A stretch of 64,000 nt of DNA from an uncultured Croceicoccus sp. (GCF_947496385.1 NZ_CANMCP010000007.1:62001-126000), one strand, 5' to 3'. Shown: positions 42,942 through 52,726, numbered from the stretch's first letter. Notes: generated by a model from the letters alone, not told the origin. A program made the numbers and translations.

Positions 42942-44078
42942 ATGGCTGACGCGGAGCCAGCCGCCGCCGAAGGTGCTGCGCCGCATAGCTGCGGCGTCGG
43001 CATTATCGGATTGAGCGCGAACGGAGGGTGGGCGAGCCTAGCTCATCTTCCGGCACTGCGCTCGATGCCCGACAAATTCGACGTTGTTGCTCTCTCGGCG
43101 AGTTCGGACAAATCCGCTGAAGCTGCCGCAAAGGCGCACGCAGTCTCGACGGCGACTGGCGATGCGCTGGTCTTGGCCTCAAGCTCCGATGTCGAGCTGG
43201 TGGTCGTGGCCGTGAAGGTGCCGGAGCACCGTGATCTGGTGCAGAAGGCACTTGATAGCCGAAAGGATGTCTACTGCGAATGGCCGCTGGGCCGCGACAC
43301 GGCTCAAGCGGAAGTGATGCTGGACGCTGCGCGCCAGTCAGGCGTGCGCCACTTCGTCGGCTTGCAGGCACGCAGCTCTCCGGCATTGCGCTACATCCGC
43401 GATCTCGTGAAGGAGGGATATGTCGGCAGGATCATTTCGACCCGAGTGACGGGCTCCGGCGGATTTCCGTGGGGCGGTCACGCGATTTCTCCGATGGCCT
43501 ACACGCTTGACGACGGTCTGGGGGCTACTCTCTTCACCATCCCTTTCGGTCACATGGTGGACGGTTTCACTTGGGTTCTGGGTGATTTCGCGGCACTCAA
43601 CGCGACCATGGCGGTGCAATTTCCTCAGGTAAAGCTCACCGACACCGGGAAGACAATCGCAGCCAATGGACCCGATGAGGTAGTCGTATCGGGCACCCTT
43701 GAATCGGGCGCGGTCGCTTCGCTGCATTACACCGGCCCAGAGTCTCCGGCAGGCAATCTGCGATGGGAAATTTCGGGCGAAGCTGGAACGCTCCTGATCG
43801 AATCCGGCAGCGGTCATCTGCAATACGGACATCTGAAAATTAGCGGGCGGCAAGGCGAGGGAGAGCTGCGAAAGCTTGAGGTTCCTCCATCCTATCGCCG
43901 TTGCACCACTGCGGAGAACAGTCACGCCGATAGCGTGGCGCACGCCTATCACGCAGTTTTCGAAGATCTGAGGACCGGTGCCGACAGCGTGCCGGATTTT
44001 GCCGATGCCGTGAAGCTGCACCGGTTGCTTGATCGGATCAGAAACGCGGCCGGCTGGAACATGGAGAGCGGTATATGA
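42942..44078 (+). CDS. Gfo/Idh/MocA-family oxidoreductase
   Basis: A 378-residue NAD(P)-dependent dehydrogenase. The Rossmann start VGIIGLSANGGWASLAHLPAL has a modified Gly-rich loop. VYCEWPLGRDTAQAE matches the family's conserved EKP-like block, with W for K; this loss of the usual lysine is worth noting. The C-terminal alpha/beta domain contains GGHAISPMAYTLDDG and GHMVDGFTWVLG. It is similar to galactose-1-dehydrogenase (Gal80-like) group members. The substrate is unknown. It begins immediately at the P450 stop. Confidence 0.85.
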   Translation: MADAEPAAAEGAAPHSCGVGIIGLSANGGWASLAHLPALRSMPDKFDVVALSASSDKSAEAAAKAHAVSTATGDALVLASSSDVELVVVAVKVPEHRDLVQKALDSRKDVYCEWPLGRDTAQAEVMLDAARQSGVRHFVGLQARSSPALRYIRDLVKEGYVGRIISTRVTGSGGFPWGGHAISPMAYTLDDGLGATLFTIPFGHMVDGFTWVLGDFAALNATMAVQFPQVKLTDTGKTIAANGPDEVVVSGTLESGAVASLHYTGPESPAGNLRWEISGEAGTLLIESGSGHLQYGHLKISGRQGEGELRKLEVPPSYRRCTTAENSHADSVAHAYHAVFEDLRTGADSVPDFADAVKLHRLLDRIRNAAGWNMESGI

Positions 44079-44713
44079 GCATGACCAGAGAAGAGATGGA
44101 AACGAAGCTGACCTATCTCATGGATCGTCAGGAAATCTACGACGTCGTTGTGCGCTATTGCCGGGGTTGCGACCGTCTCGACAGGGAAATGGTCATGTCG
44201 GCCTATCATGCCGATGCGCTGGACGATCACGGCAGTTTTGTTGGGCCGCCTGACGCGTTCTGCGACTGGGTCAAGAACCTGCACGGCCAATATCAGAGCG
44301 CAACCCAGCACATGATCGGGAATCATCATGTCGAGATCGACGGAGAGGTCGCTCATTGCGAGACCTATCTCTCCTACTCGGCAATGAACACGACCGGCGC
44401 CCCGTTCAGTGCGATCGGCGGTCGCTATATCGACCGGATGGAGAAGCGCGACGGCAAGTGGGCAATCGCCCATCGCAAATATATCGTCGACTGGATCGCT
44501 CCCTCGATTAACACGATCGAGGGCAGCAAGACGCCGGAAGGAGCCCCCAACTTCGACTGTATCGCGCCGCATGAGTTCGCCGTGGCCGAAACGGGACAGC
44601 AATCCAGCCGCGACCAAAGCGACCCTTCCTATGAACGCCCGCTGACGGTCGATCCCGCGCGTGTAGAGCGATACGACCGCCTTACGAAGGAAGCGCAGGA
44701 CGCTGCCTCGTGA
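44075..44713 (+). CDS. SnoaL-like/NTF2-like family protein
   Basis: A 212-residue protein with an NTF2-like cone fold: LMDRQEIYDVVVRYCRGCDRLD, MVMSAYHADALDDHG and GGRYIDRMEKRDGKWAIAHR. Such proteins act as isomerases, dehydratases or ring-opening hydrolases, and many in P450 clusters process hydroxylated terpenoids or steroids. Likely catalytic Asp/His pairs are present (DRLD, DDHG) but cannot be proved. The C-terminal 50 residues are polar and extended. It overlaps both neighbours by 4 bp. Confidence 0.83.
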   Translation: MSMTREEMETKLTYLMDRQEIYDVVVRYCRGCDRLDREMVMSAYHADALDDHGSFVGPPDAFCDWVKNLHGQYQSATQHMIGNHHVEIDGEVAHCETYLSYSAMNTTGAPFSAIGGRYIDRMEKRDGKWAIAHRKYIVDWIAPSINTIEGSKTPEGAPNFDCIAPHEFAVAETGQQSSRDQSDPSYERPLTVDPARVERYDRLTKEAQDAAS

Positions 44714-45939
44714 GCGAGAACGGTAACATACCCGGCGTTCTCGACGGTATCAGAGTGCTTGAGATCGGCCATTTCGTGGCAGCACCCTTCTGTACCCGCT
44801 TGCTGGCAGATCTCGGGGCGGAGGTGATCAAGATAGAACCTCTGCGTGGCGATCCGGTCCGGCAGTGGGGTGCTCAGGTAGACGGAAAGTCCCTCTGGTG
44901 GTCGGTCCACGGTCGCAACAAGAAAAGCATCGCCCTCGATCTGAAGACCGAGGAAGGCCGGAGCATCGCAATCGATCTGGCGAGAGAATGCGATGTTGTG
45001 GTCGAGAATTTCCGCCCCGGCCAGCTCACGAAGATGGGGCTGGGTCCGGATGTTCTGCGGGAAGGAAATCCCGAACTCATTATCGCGCATATCTCCGGGT
45101 ACGGTCAGACTGGTCCCGGCAAGGACCGAGCGGCTTTCGGCGTCATCGGGGAGGCCGTTGGGGGGCTGCGATATCTCACCGACCACCCGCCCGGAACATC
45201 GGATCTTCCGCCCGTCCGGGTTGGCATTAGCGTCGGCGACTCGCTCGCGGGGCTTTATGCAGCGCTGGGCATCGTCTCAGCGCTGTGGCGGCGCGAGCGC
45301 AAGGGCGGCGATGAGCGATATCAGACCGTCGATGTCGCGCTGACGGAGAGCGTATTGAGCCTGATGGAAGGCATGCTGCCCGAATTTGGCGCGCTTGGGC
45401 GGGTAAAGCAGCCGACTGGCGGGGCCATCGCCACGGCGGCACCCTCCAACGCCTACCCTTCGAAGCAGGGCGAATTCGTCCTGATCGCGGCGAACTCGGA
45501 GCCGTTGTTCGCGGCCCTTGCAGAACTGATGGAACGCAGGGATTTGATCGGGGACGAACGCTTTGCGGGCAATGCCGAACGGGTCGCGAACGCGGCTGAG
45601 CTCGATCGGATCATCTCCGGGTGGTCGCAGTCGCTCGATACGCAGCAACTGCTCGATAGGCTGGAAGCTGCAGGCATACCTTCGTCAAAGGTATACACTG
45701 CGAAAGATATCGCGACCGACGAACAATACCGTGCGCGCGGAATGGTACAGGAGGTCGCTGATCCCCGGTTCGGAGATGTCCTCCATCCAGGAATCGTGCC
45801 GCATTTTCCCGGCGCACCTGGCAGCGTGCGCAATACCGGCCCCGAGACCGGTGCCGACGGCGTGCGAATCGTGCGCGAACTACTTGGCTACGATGCCGGG
45901 AAGATCGCGCAATTGCAGCAGAGCGGAGTGCTCAAGTGA
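44710..45939 (+). CDS. CaiB/BaiF-family (class III) CoA transferase
   Basis: A 409-residue CoA transferase starting at GTG 44710. The N-terminus LDGIRVLEIGHFVAAPFCTR and GAEVIKIEP are family hallmarks; the nucleophilic Asp is expected in the VGISVGDSLAGLYAAL block near residue 177. WWSVHGRNKKSIALDL is the CoA-binding loop. It would move CoA from a donor such as succinyl-CoA to an acid formed in this pathway. It lies directly before the HMG-CoA lyase-like gene (4 bp overlap), so its product may be that enzyme's substrate. Confidence 0.92.
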   Translation: MSENGNIPGVLDGIRVLEIGHFVAAPFCTRLLADLGAEVIKIEPLRGDPVRQWGAQVDGKSLWWSVHGRNKKSIALDLKTEEGRSIAIDLARECDVVVENFRPGQLTKMGLGPDVLREGNPELIIAHISGYGQTGPGKDRAAFGVIGEAVGGLRYLTDHPPGTSDLPPVRVGISVGDSLAGLYAALGIVSALWRRERKGGDERYQTVDVALTESVLSLMEGMLPEFGALGRVKQPTGGAIATAAPSNAYPSKQGEFVLIAANSEPLFAALAELMERRDLIGDERFAGNAERVANAAELDRIISGWSQSLDTQQLLDRLEAAGIPSSKVYTAKDIATDEQYRARGMVQEVADPRFGDVLHPGIVPHFPGAPGSVRNTGPETGADGVRIVRELLGYDAGKIAQLQQSGVLK

Positions 45940-46850
45940 CAATGCGTAAGATCCAGATTGTCGAGGTCGGACCTCGTGACGGTTTCCAACCGATCAAGGA
46001 CTTCATTCCGACCGAGCAAAAGTTCGAATTCATCGATCGCCTCTATGCAGCAGGCATCAGGCGGATGGAGGCGGGCGCCTTTGTCAGCACCAGCGCGGTT
46101 CCGCAGATGGCCGACGCGCCCGAAATTATCGCGCACTGCGCCAGATACGCCGATCTTGATGTCCAGATGCTGGTTCCTACCGGGCGTCAAGCCGAGCGGG
46201 CGCTCCAGGCCGGTGCCGGGCATATCGCCTTCGTGATGTCCGCATCGCCGGCGCACAACCAGAGCAATGTGCGTCGTAATCCAGAAGAATCGGTTGAGGA
46301 GTTTGCGCTGCTGTTCAGCGAATTGCCGTCCGAAGTGAAGGTCAGGATTAATCTGGCCACATCCTTCGACTGTCCCTTCGACGGGCCGGTAGCACAGGAC
46401 GCGGTTCTGCAAATCCTCGCGCGATTGTCGGAGATTGCACCTGCAGCCGAAATCGCCCTTTGCGACACGACCGGGCGGGTCACCCCAGACAGGGTCTCTG
46501 CATTGTTCGCCCGCGCAGTCTCCGAAATCCCGCAAGTCGGCGGCTGGGCGTTCCATGGTCATGATACCTATGGACTAGGGGTGGCGAATGCACTTGCGGC
46601 TATCGGCGAGGGTGTGACGGTGATCGATTCAGCCTTCGCCGGCCTCGGCGGCTGCCCATTCGCTCCGGGAGCAACCGGCAATGTTGCAACCGAGGATCTC
46701 GTCTGGACGCTGAAGGCTATGGAGTTCGAAACCGGGATCGATCTTGATCGACTGTTGACCGCATCATTACAGGCCGAGCGCATACCGGGCGCGGCAACCG
46801 GTGGGCGAGTGCGCAATGCCCTGCGTGCAAAACTGACGGAGGCGGTGTGA
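45936..46850 (+). CDS. HMG-CoA lyase-like enzyme
   Basis: A 304-residue TIM-barrel lyase of the HMG-CoA lyase group. Motifs: [11 protein letters not shown] (metal-binding Arg-Asp), the [11 protein letters not shown] histidine block with HGHD, and [20 protein letters not shown] with the catalytic Cys. It should cleave a tertiary 3-hydroxy-acyl-CoA into a ketoacid, or acetoacetate-type product, and an acyl-CoA. Biosynthetic homologues (isopropylmalate synthase) lack the Cys loop, so cleavage is preferred. Together with the adjacent LeuCD-like genes it suggests breakdown of a hydroxylated branched dicarboxylate. Confidence 0.9.
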   Translation: MTMRKIQIVEVGPRDGFQPIKDFIPTEQKFEFIDRLYAAGIRRMEAGAFVSTSAVPQMADAPEIIAHCARYADLDVQMLVPTGRQAERALQAGAGHIAFVMSASPAHNQSNVRRNPEESVEEFALLFSELPSEVKVRINLATSFDCPFDGPVAQDAVLQILARLSEIAPAAEIALCDTTGRVTPDRVSALFARAVSEIPQVGGWAFHGHDTYGLGVANALAAIGEGVTVIDSAFAGLGGCPFAPGATGNVATEDLVWTLKAMEFETGIDLDRLLTASLQAERIPGAATGGRVRNALRAKLTEAV

Positions 46851-48253
46851 TGCCGTCCCGGACGATGTACGAAAAAATCTGGGATGCTCATGCCATTCTG
46901 GAGATGGACGACGGGACGTGGCTCCTTCACATCGATCGGCACCTCGTGAACGAAGTCACGAGCCCTCAGGCATTCGAGGGTCTGCGCACGCAAGACCGAA
47001 CCGTCGCACATCCTGAGCTGACGATCGCAGTGGCTGACCACAATGTGCCCACCGATAACCGTGACGGACCAATTGAAGACCCGGCCAGCCGGCTCCAGGT
47101 CGAAACGCTGGAGCGCAATGTCAAGCAATTCAAAGTCCCCTACATTCCCTTGCGAAGCGTGCGGCAGGGCATCGTGCATGTCGTCGGACCGGAACTTGGC
47201 CTGACCCAACCCGGCATGACTATCGTTTGTGGAGACAGCCATACATCGACCCATGGAGCATTTGGCGCCTTGGCATTCGGGATCGGAACCAGTGAAGTTG
47301 AGCACGTACTTGCTACGCAAACCCTGCGTCAGAGGCCGTCAAAAACGATGCTTGTTCGGATCGACAACGCCTTATGCGCGGCTGCCTCGGCAAAGGATCT
47401 TGCCCTACATGTAATCGGGACACTCGGAACGGCAGGCGGCACCGGATACGTCATCGAATATGCCGGAGCTGCTGTCGAAGCGCTCGATATGGCCGGGCGA
47501 ATGACGCTATGTAATCTCACGATCGAAGCAGGTGCTCGCGCAGGCATGGTTGCGCCGGACCGAAAGACTTTTGATTGGTTGCGTGGCCGCCCGAATGTTG
47601 CGCAAGGTGCGGAATTCGACGCAGCAGTGAAAAGATGGCGTGCGCTGAGATCCGACGCTTCGGCGAAATTTGACAAGACCGTCATCATCGACGCCCAGGA
47701 TGTGGCGCCCATGGTCACATGGGGAACAAGCCCTGATGCGGTCGTACCTATCGATGGTGTGGTTCCCGATCCCGAAAACTTTTCCGAACAGCAGAGGCCG
47801 CAGATACGCGCGATGCTCGAGTACATGGACCTCGCGCCCGGTCAGGCAATTGAGGGCCTCCCGATAGACGTTGTTTTCATCGGCAGCTGTACCAACGGAC
47901 GGTTGGAGGACCTGGCCGCAGCAGCGGAGGTCGTCCGTGGGAAAAAGGTCGCTAGCGGCGTACGCGCCCTGATCGTGCCAGGTTCCGGCCAGGTCCGTCT
48001 GCAGGCGGAGGATCTGGGGCTCGACCTCGTATTTCGTGACGCGGGATTTGAGTGGCGGGAAGCTGGCTGCTCGATGTGCCTTGGCATGAATCCGGATCGA
48101 CTGGCGCCTGGCGAACGGTGTGCCTCCACCTCGAACCGCAATTTCGAAGGCCGCCAGGGCACCGGCGGACGTACCCACCTTGTCTCGCCCGCGGTCGCGG
48201 CGGCAAGTGCGTTGTCGGGCAAGATCGCCGATCCCAGAAAGCTTGATCGATGA
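46850..48253 (+). CDS. LeuC-like hydro-lyase, large subunit
   Basis: A 467-residue aconitase-family large subunit. The [4Fe-4S] ligands lie in [13 protein letters not shown] and in [31 protein letters not shown] and [11 protein letters not shown] are the LeuC landmarks. LeuCD normally isomerises 2- and 3-isopropylmalate in leucine synthesis, but leuA and leuB are absent and the genes sit in a catabolic operon, so a related vicinal hydroxyl shift (for instance a citramalate- or homoaconitate-like acid) is the better guess. I chose ATG 46850, overlapping the lyase stop; GTG 46847 is possible. Confidence 0.88.
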   Translation: MPSRTMYEKIWDAHAILEMDDGTWLLHIDRHLVNEVTSPQAFEGLRTQDRTVAHPELTIAVADHNVPTDNRDGPIEDPASRLQVETLERNVKQFKVPYIPLRSVRQGIVHVVGPELGLTQPGMTIVCGDSHTSTHGAFGALAFGIGTSEVEHVLATQTLRQRPSKTMLVRIDNALCAAASAKDLALHVIGTLGTAGGTGYVIEYAGAAVEALDMAGRMTLCNLTIEAGARAGMVAPDRKTFDWLRGRPNVAQGAEFDAAVKRWRALRSDASAKFDKTVIIDAQDVAPMVTWGTSPDAVVPIDGVVPDPENFSEQQRPQIRAMLEYMDLAPGQAIEGLPIDVVFIGSCTNGRLEDLAAAAEVVRGKKVASGVRALIVPGSGQVRLQAEDLGLDLVFRDAGFEWREAGCSMCLGMNPDRLAPGERCASTSNRNFEGRQGTGGRTHLVSPAVAAASALSGKIADPRKLDR

Positions 48254-48870
48254 ACCGTTTCGAAAGCCTTGAAGCGCTGGCGGCCCCCATACCGATCGAC
48301 AATATCGACACCGACAAGATTCTTCCCGGAGAGTTTTTGAAAACCGTCGAGCGAAAGGGTCTCGGCCGCGCGCTGTTTGCGAGGATGCGATATCGTGCCG
48401 ACGGTTCACTCAATCCCGACTTCGTTCTCAACCGTGTGCCATGGGCCAGTGCCGGAATTCTCGTGGCAGGGGCAAACTTCGGGTGCGGCTCGAGCAGGGA
48501 GCATGCGCCATGGGCCCTGCTGGATTTTGGCATTCGTTGCATCATAGCCGAAAGCTTTGCCGAAATCTTTTACAACAACTGCTTCAAGAATGGCATATTA
48601 CCGATCGTTCTTGCAGTTCCTGAAATTTCGGCGCTTAGAGAAACAGTGGAAGATGCTGGGCGGGCGCGGGTACGGGTTGATCTGGTTGGTCAGACAGTGA
48701 CCTACGGCGCCAGAATCGAGCTGCCCTTCGATATCGCCGAAGGACGCAAGCGCGCTCTGATCGAAGGCCGGGACGAGATTGCCGAAACGTTGAGTTACCG
48801 GTCCACCTTGTTGGCCTGGCAGCAGGCCAACTGCCGCGAATTGCCGCCAATATTACTGGACGTTGAGTAG
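48250..48870 (+). CDS. LeuD-like hydro-lyase, small subunit
   Basis: A 206-residue swivelling subunit of an aconitase-family enzyme. [11 protein letters not shown] and [21 protein letters not shown] are its landmarks, the latter giving the Ser/Arg substrate contacts. [17 protein letters not shown] is also conserved. It overlaps leuC-like by 4 bp and works as its heterodimer partner. It ends the operon that starts with P450 1. Confidence 0.9.
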   Translation: MNRFESLEALAAPIPIDNIDTDKILPGEFLKTVERKGLGRALFARMRYRADGSLNPDFVLNRVPWASAGILVAGANFGCGSSREHAPWALLDFGIRCIIAESFAEIFYNNCFKNGILPIVLAVPEISALRETVEDAGRARVRVDLVGQTVTYGARIELPFDIAEGRKRALIEGRDEIAETLSYRSTLLAWQQANCRELPPILLDVE

Positions 48871-48883
48871 CCTGTGGCTACCT

Positions 48884-48901
48884 GTCCCAATCGCTGGGGA
48901 C
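48884..48901. promoter_or_regulatory. Cluster operator copy 4 (GTCCC-N8-GGGAC), upstream of the VOC gene
   Basis: GTCCC AATCGCTG GGGAC, a perfect 5+5 inverted repeat extended by flanking T and A, 60 bp before the VOC gene start. No T-run follows it, which argues against a terminator. Confidence 0.65.
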
Positions 48902-48960
48902 ATAGGTTCTGGCGCCGATAGTTTAATTCCTCACCCTATCCAATGCGGGGAATGTTTGAA

Positions 48961-49554
48961 ATGACCGATCACAAAACCCAGTCAACAAAACTTACACCGC
49001 TCATGCTCAACCACGCAGCGTGGGTGACGCACGATGTCGAGGCCACCGCTGACTTCTACATGAACGTCATGGGGATGGATCTCGCGAGTACGGTGGTTGG
49101 CAATTCAGTGCCTTCGACTGGCGACGAATTTCCCTACTTTCATATCTTCTTTCGCATGAAAGACGGGTCGACAATCGCGTTCTTCGAAGCCCCGGGACTG
49201 CCAGAGCGACCCGCCGTCTCACACCCGGCATACGAGATATTCGATCATATCGCGCTTCAGGCTGAGAGTCGGGAGGAGGTCGATGAATGGTTCGATTGGC
49301 TGACGTCGAAGGGCCTGGAGGTTGTGGGGCCAACCGAGCACGATGGCCTCATCTACAGTGTCTATTTCAAGGATCCGAATGGGATCAGGCTGGAAATCAC
49401 CTATCCTACGGATCCCGACTGGAACCATCATTCGGAGAAGGGCATCGCGCATCTCAAAGCATGGAAAGACGGCAAGCAGCGCGCAATAGAGATGGGTATG
49501 GACATCGTCCAATCGATGACGAACGTCATCAACGATATCAAGCGAGTGCGTTGA
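48961..49554 (+). CDS. VOC-family (glyoxalase/extradiol dioxygenase fold) protein
   Basis: A 197-residue protein with two beta-alpha-beta-beta-beta modules. First metal ligand block: LNHAAWVTHDVEATADFYMNVMGMDL; second: IFDHIALQAESREEVDEWFDWL; closing Glu block VYFKDPNGIRLEITYP. The His/Glu pattern fits a glyoxalase-type metalloenzyme or epimerase. The ATG at 48961 is preferred over those at 48943 and 48952 because the leader residues are not part of the fold. It stands alone behind operator copy 4. Confidence 0.83.
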   Translation: MTDHKTQSTKLTPLMLNHAAWVTHDVEATADFYMNVMGMDLASTVVGNSVPSTGDEFPYFHIFFRMKDGSTIAFFEAPGLPERPAVSHPAYEIFDHIALQAESREEVDEWFDWLTSKGLEVVGPTEHDGLIYSVYFKDPNGIRLEITYPTDPDWNHHSEKGIAHLKAWKDGKQRAIEMGMDIVQSMTNVINDIKRVR

Positions 49555-49624
49555 TCGAAAGGAGCTATCTAGCTTCGCCGAAGACCAGTCTGGAGTCGCG
49601 AGCAAAGATGAATTGCCGAAGGTT

Positions 49625-50569
49625 CTAGGCCGCCGCGCTTTCCTGCGAGCTTACCGTCTTGCGAGACACCCTGGTCGTGTTCGCGCCGAGCAGCTTCCTG
49701 CCTGGGTCCCTGCCTGAATTAGACAGCGTAAGATCACACTCGCGCGTCGATCGGTTTTGCCACTTACTCCAGAGTTCAAGGTACCAAAGAAGGAGCTCGC
49801 GCTGCGTTGCGATCTCCAATCGCTGATACGAGCGTTTGCGATAGGTCATGACTGTCTCGTCACTGATCTCGAGCTCCAGGCCGATCCCCGTCGTGGTCAT
49901 GCCGAATATTATACGAGCCGATACCTGAGCCTCGCGCCGAGGCAGTTCGCTTGCGCATTCATCGATGCAAGCTTCGATTTCCTCGAGTGAGGTGAGGGCG
50001 ACCGAGACATCGGGGCCATTCCAGGTCAGATTGATGTGCTTCGCGACGACCGCAAAAATCGAGTTCGAAATTGACCGGATCGATTCCACATCCTCAATGG
50101 TGAATGGACCTTTTTTGGATGTTCTGAGGACACTTAATCCCAAAATGTTATCACCATTCCGTGCGCAAATAAGCAGTCGGTCCTGCACATGTGGTTCACC
50201 ATAGACCAGATCTCGCAAAGCCTGGTTTGAAAGGTGCTCTACATCAGTCCGGACAACCGCGGCATCCTCGAGACGAAGTTGCTGTCGCGCTTCGTCCAGA
50301 GAAGGGTCTTTGCGCCACAGGCCTTCCTTCAGGTAGATTTCCACTTGGCGGTGCGCCGTGTCCGAGCCGTCGATACTCACTGCCGTAATTTCTACGAGAT
50401 CGTCTTTAGTGAGATTGAAGACTGATGCGTGTTCCGCTTCGCAAGTTGCGTTAAGAAGGCGAAGCAAGTGGGCGCCGAAAGACTTTTGACCGATCGACAT
50501 GATCAGTTTCGGAAACTCCGCCTCCAATTGCATGAGCTTCGTCTCGGACAATTGGGTCCAAAAAGGCAT
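49625..50569 (-). CDS. LuxR-type transcriptional regulator of the catabolic cluster
   Basis: A 314-residue regulator. Residues 20-185 look like a GAF-type sensor (EHASVFNLTKDDLVEITAVS, DRLLICARNGDNILGLSVLR). The LuxR/GerE HTH occupies residues 210-275: LPRREAQVSARIIFGMTTTGIGLELEISDETVMTYRKRSYQRL, quoted here in full only as domain limits: LPRREAQVSA to TYRKRSYQRL. GGAGAGAGAAC provides the ribosome-binding site. It is the only minus-strand gene in the cluster and diverges from the hydrolase gene around operator copy 5, so it is the best candidate to bind that 18-bp repeat, perhaps with the pathway substrate as ligand. The C-terminal 40 residues are not recognised. Confidence 0.83.
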   Translation of the reverse strand: MPFWTQLSETKLMQLEAEFPKLIMSIGQKSFGAHLLRLLNATCEAEHASVFNLTKDDLVEITAVSIDGSDTAHRQVEIYLKEGLWRKDPSLDEARQQLRLEDAAVVRTDVEHLSNQALRDLVYGEPHVQDRLLICARNGDNILGLSVLRTSKKGPFTIEDVESIRSISNSIFAVVAKHINLTWNGPDVSVALTSLEEIEACIDECASELPRREAQVSARIIFGMTTTGIGLELEISDETVMTYRKRSYQRLEIATQRELLLWYLELWSKWQNRSTRECDLTLSNSGRDPGRKLLGANTTRVSRKTVSSQESAAA

Positions 50570-50604
50570 GTTCTCTCTCCAATCCAGCGGTCATTTCCGG
50601 TTCC

Positions 50605-50622
50605 GTCCCGCGCGCAGGGGAC
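50605..50622. promoter_or_regulatory. Cluster operator copy 5 (GTCCC-N8-GGGAC), between the LuxR regulator and the hydrolase gene
   Basis: GTCCC GCGCGCAG GGGAC, a perfect 5+5 inverted repeat 36 bp upstream of the regulator start and 99 bp upstream of the divergent hydrolase start. It is well placed to control both, including autoregulation. Confidence 0.65.
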
Positions 50623-50720
50623 ATCGGCAGACGCGGCTGTTCGGTAAAGCATAGACTTTAAGAGGTTAACGGGCAAGTTTCGCGCTGACCCTGCCTCAAA
50701 GTGTGAGGGGATAAACCGAA

Positions 50721-51893
50721 ATGCCGCAGCGCTTCAAACTGGAATTCGAATGGCTTCATCTCGCCTATGACGAGAGCCAGGCATTCACCGAAACATATGG
50801 CTTTGCTGGAAACCAAGGCGCGGTGAACGTCGAAGGAATTTTGATTCGACCACGCAACCAGCCGAGCAACACGCTGCAGGTCTACATGCATCCCGCTTCG
50901 ACCCTGCAATTGCTTCCGGTTCCGCGCGAAGCTGCGCATCGCGGCGCGCACGTCCTTTGTGCAGGCAGCCGTTATGCAAGGAACGATACCGCCTGCATTC
51001 TCGAAAAGGTATTGCTCGATCTGGGCGCGTATATCCGGCACGCCAAGGAAGTGCTTGGCTACAAGCATGTGGTGCTCGTCGGATGGAGCGGTGGTGGTTC
51101 CCTCTCGTTGTTCTATCAGTCTCAGGCCGAAAATCCTTCGATCACGGCGACGCCTGCCGGGGATCCCATAGACCTCGCAGGGGCGCGGCTGATTCCGGCT
51201 GATGGAGTAGTTTTCCAGGCGGCACACAGTTCCCGCGCCCAACTCCTGCTCGATGTCATAGACCCTTCCGTCATCGATGAAGACGATCCTGATACGCGGG
51301 ACCCGTCGCTCGACATCTACGGCGGCCTGGTAAACCCGCCATTCGACACCGCTTTCATAGAGCGCTACCGAGCAGCGCAATTGGCGCGCGTGCGCAAGAT
51401 CACGGCCAACGTGAAGGACACGCTCGAACGACTTCGCGCTGCGGGAGGAAAAGAGAAAGAGCGTGGGTTCGTCACGCACAGGACCCTTGCAGACCCCCGG
51501 TTCCTCGATCCTGCGCTCGACCCCAATGATCGCCCGGTCGGCTGGTGCTATCTGGGCGATCCCGAAACGGTGAATTCCGGTCCCGTTGGGCTCGCACGCT
51601 TCTCGACCCTTCGCAGCTGGCTGTCGCAATGGTCTATCGACGACACCAATGCCGATGGGATCAAATGCGCGGCGCAGATATCCGCTCCGTTGCTGCTGAT
51701 CGAAAACACGGCTGACGATGCAGTGCCAAGCTATCACTGCCCGGCTGTTTTTGAGGCCGCCAGCAGCGCGGACAAGCAGTACCACCGGATCGATGGTGCC
51801 ACTCATTATTATGTCGGCCAGCCAGAACATTTGAGCAGAGCCATAGACCTTACCGAGGGCTGGTTGGCCGACCGACGACTCCTGGGGCGGTGA
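50721..51893 (+). CDS. Alpha/beta-hydrolase fold enzyme
   Basis: A 390-residue hydrolase. The nucleophile elbow VLVGWSGGGSLSLFY has Ser at residue 123; the acid is probably in LLIENTADDAVP and the His in HRIDGATHYYVGQPEHL near the C-terminus. A large insertion between about residues 150 and 280 forms the lid. It could hydrolyse an ester, lactone or thioester in the pathway. An alternative is a C-C hydrolase. It starts the plus-strand transcription unit with SDR 4. Confidence 0.85.
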   Translation: MPQRFKLEFEWLHLAYDESQAFTETYGFAGNQGAVNVEGILIRPRNQPSNTLQVYMHPASTLQLLPVPREAAHRGAHVLCAGSRYARNDTACILEKVLLDLGAYIRHAKEVLGYKHVVLVGWSGGGSLSLFYQSQAENPSITATPAGDPIDLAGARLIPADGVVFQAAHSSRAQLLLDVIDPSVIDEDDPDTRDPSLDIYGGLVNPPFDTAFIERYRAAQLARVRKITANVKDTLERLRAAGGKEKERGFVTHRTLADPRFLDPALDPNDRPVGWCYLGDPETVNSGPVGLARFSTLRSWLSQWSIDDTNADGIKCAAQISAPLLLIENTADDAVPSYHCPAVFEAASSADKQYHRIDGATHYYVGQPEHLSRAIDLTEGWLADRRLLGR

Positions 51894-51952
51894 GTTGCGC
51901 TGTGAGTGCACCAGGTCCGAGCACGACGAATTTGGCAAAGGAACCGACAAAG

Positions 51953-52726
51953 ATGCGCTTCGACGGAAAAACTGTAATGATCACGGGTGCCGGCAGCGGG
52001 ATCGGCCAAGAGGCGGCTGCCGCATTCATTGCCGAAGGTGCGACTGTGGCGGGGATAGACTTGTCCGAAGGCGGGTTGACCTCAACCGGCAATATGCTGG
52101 GAGATGGTGAGCGTAGGTTTCATCCCATCATCGCGGATGTTGGCGATGAGAACTCGGTTCGTTCAGCCGTCAAGGAAGCTCATTCCATCAACGGCCGCCT
52201 CGACGTAGCCTTCAACAATGCTGGGATCACCCAGTCTTCTAGCCTAGCCGCGGACATCCCCGTGGACGAATTCGAACGGGTTTTGCGGATCAACGTGATG
52301 GGCGTGTGGCTTTGCATGCGTGAGCAGATTCAGTTGATGCTGCAGCAGGATTCCGGCGGCGCGATCGTCAATACCGCATCGTTTCTCAGCGTTCATTCGA
52401 TGGCGATGCAAACCGCATACGTGGCCAGCAAGGCGGCTGTTCTGGGAATGTCCAAGAACGCTGCCATCGAGTATGCCGAGCAGAATATTCGCATCAACTG
52501 TGTGGCTCCAGGTGGGACACCCACGGGCATGATGAAGCAGAGCCTCTCCGGTCTCGATGCCGATGCGGAGGTTGCCGCGCGTCAGGCGATTGCGGACATG
52601 CACCCGATGAAGCGGCTTGCGACGACGCGTGACATCGCGAATGCCGTCATTTTCCTGTCGTCGCCGGATGCAGCCTTCGTGACTGGTATCTTCCTGCCGG
52701 TCGACGGAGGATGGTCGGCGCTCTGA
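51953..52726 (+). CDS. SDR-family dehydrogenase (fourth of six)
   Basis: A 257-residue classical SDR. The ATG at 51953 is chosen over a GTG at 51890 because the intervening 21 residues lack SDR character and the motif TGAGSGIGQEAA is then at the usual distance. GIDLS after strand 2 favours NAD. Active site: Ser in NTASFLSV and Y-x3-K in AYVASKAAV. C-terminal TGIFLPVDGGWSAL. Confidence 0.9.
   Translation: MRFDGKTVMITGAGSGIGQEAAAAFIAEGATVAGIDLSEGGLTSTGNMLGDGERRFHPIIADVGDENSVRSAVKEAHSINGRLDVAFNNAGITQSSSLAADIPVDEFERVLRINVMGVWLCMREQIQLMLQQDSGGAIVNTASFLSVHSMAMQTAYVASKAAVLGMSKNAAIEYAEQNIRINCVAPGGTPTGMMKQSLSGLDADAEVAARQAIADMHPMKRLATTRDIANAVIFLSSPDAAFVTGIFLPVDGGWSAL

Noticed and set aside
46850-48870. 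Leucine-biosynthesis leuCD
   Set aside because: leuA and leuB are absent and the genes are embedded in a catabolic operon under the shared operator; kept only as LeuCD-like.
48884-48901. Rho-independent terminator after the LeuD-like gene
   Set aside because: The stem has no T-run and the same spaced arms recur in five other promoter regions, so an operator is the better reading.
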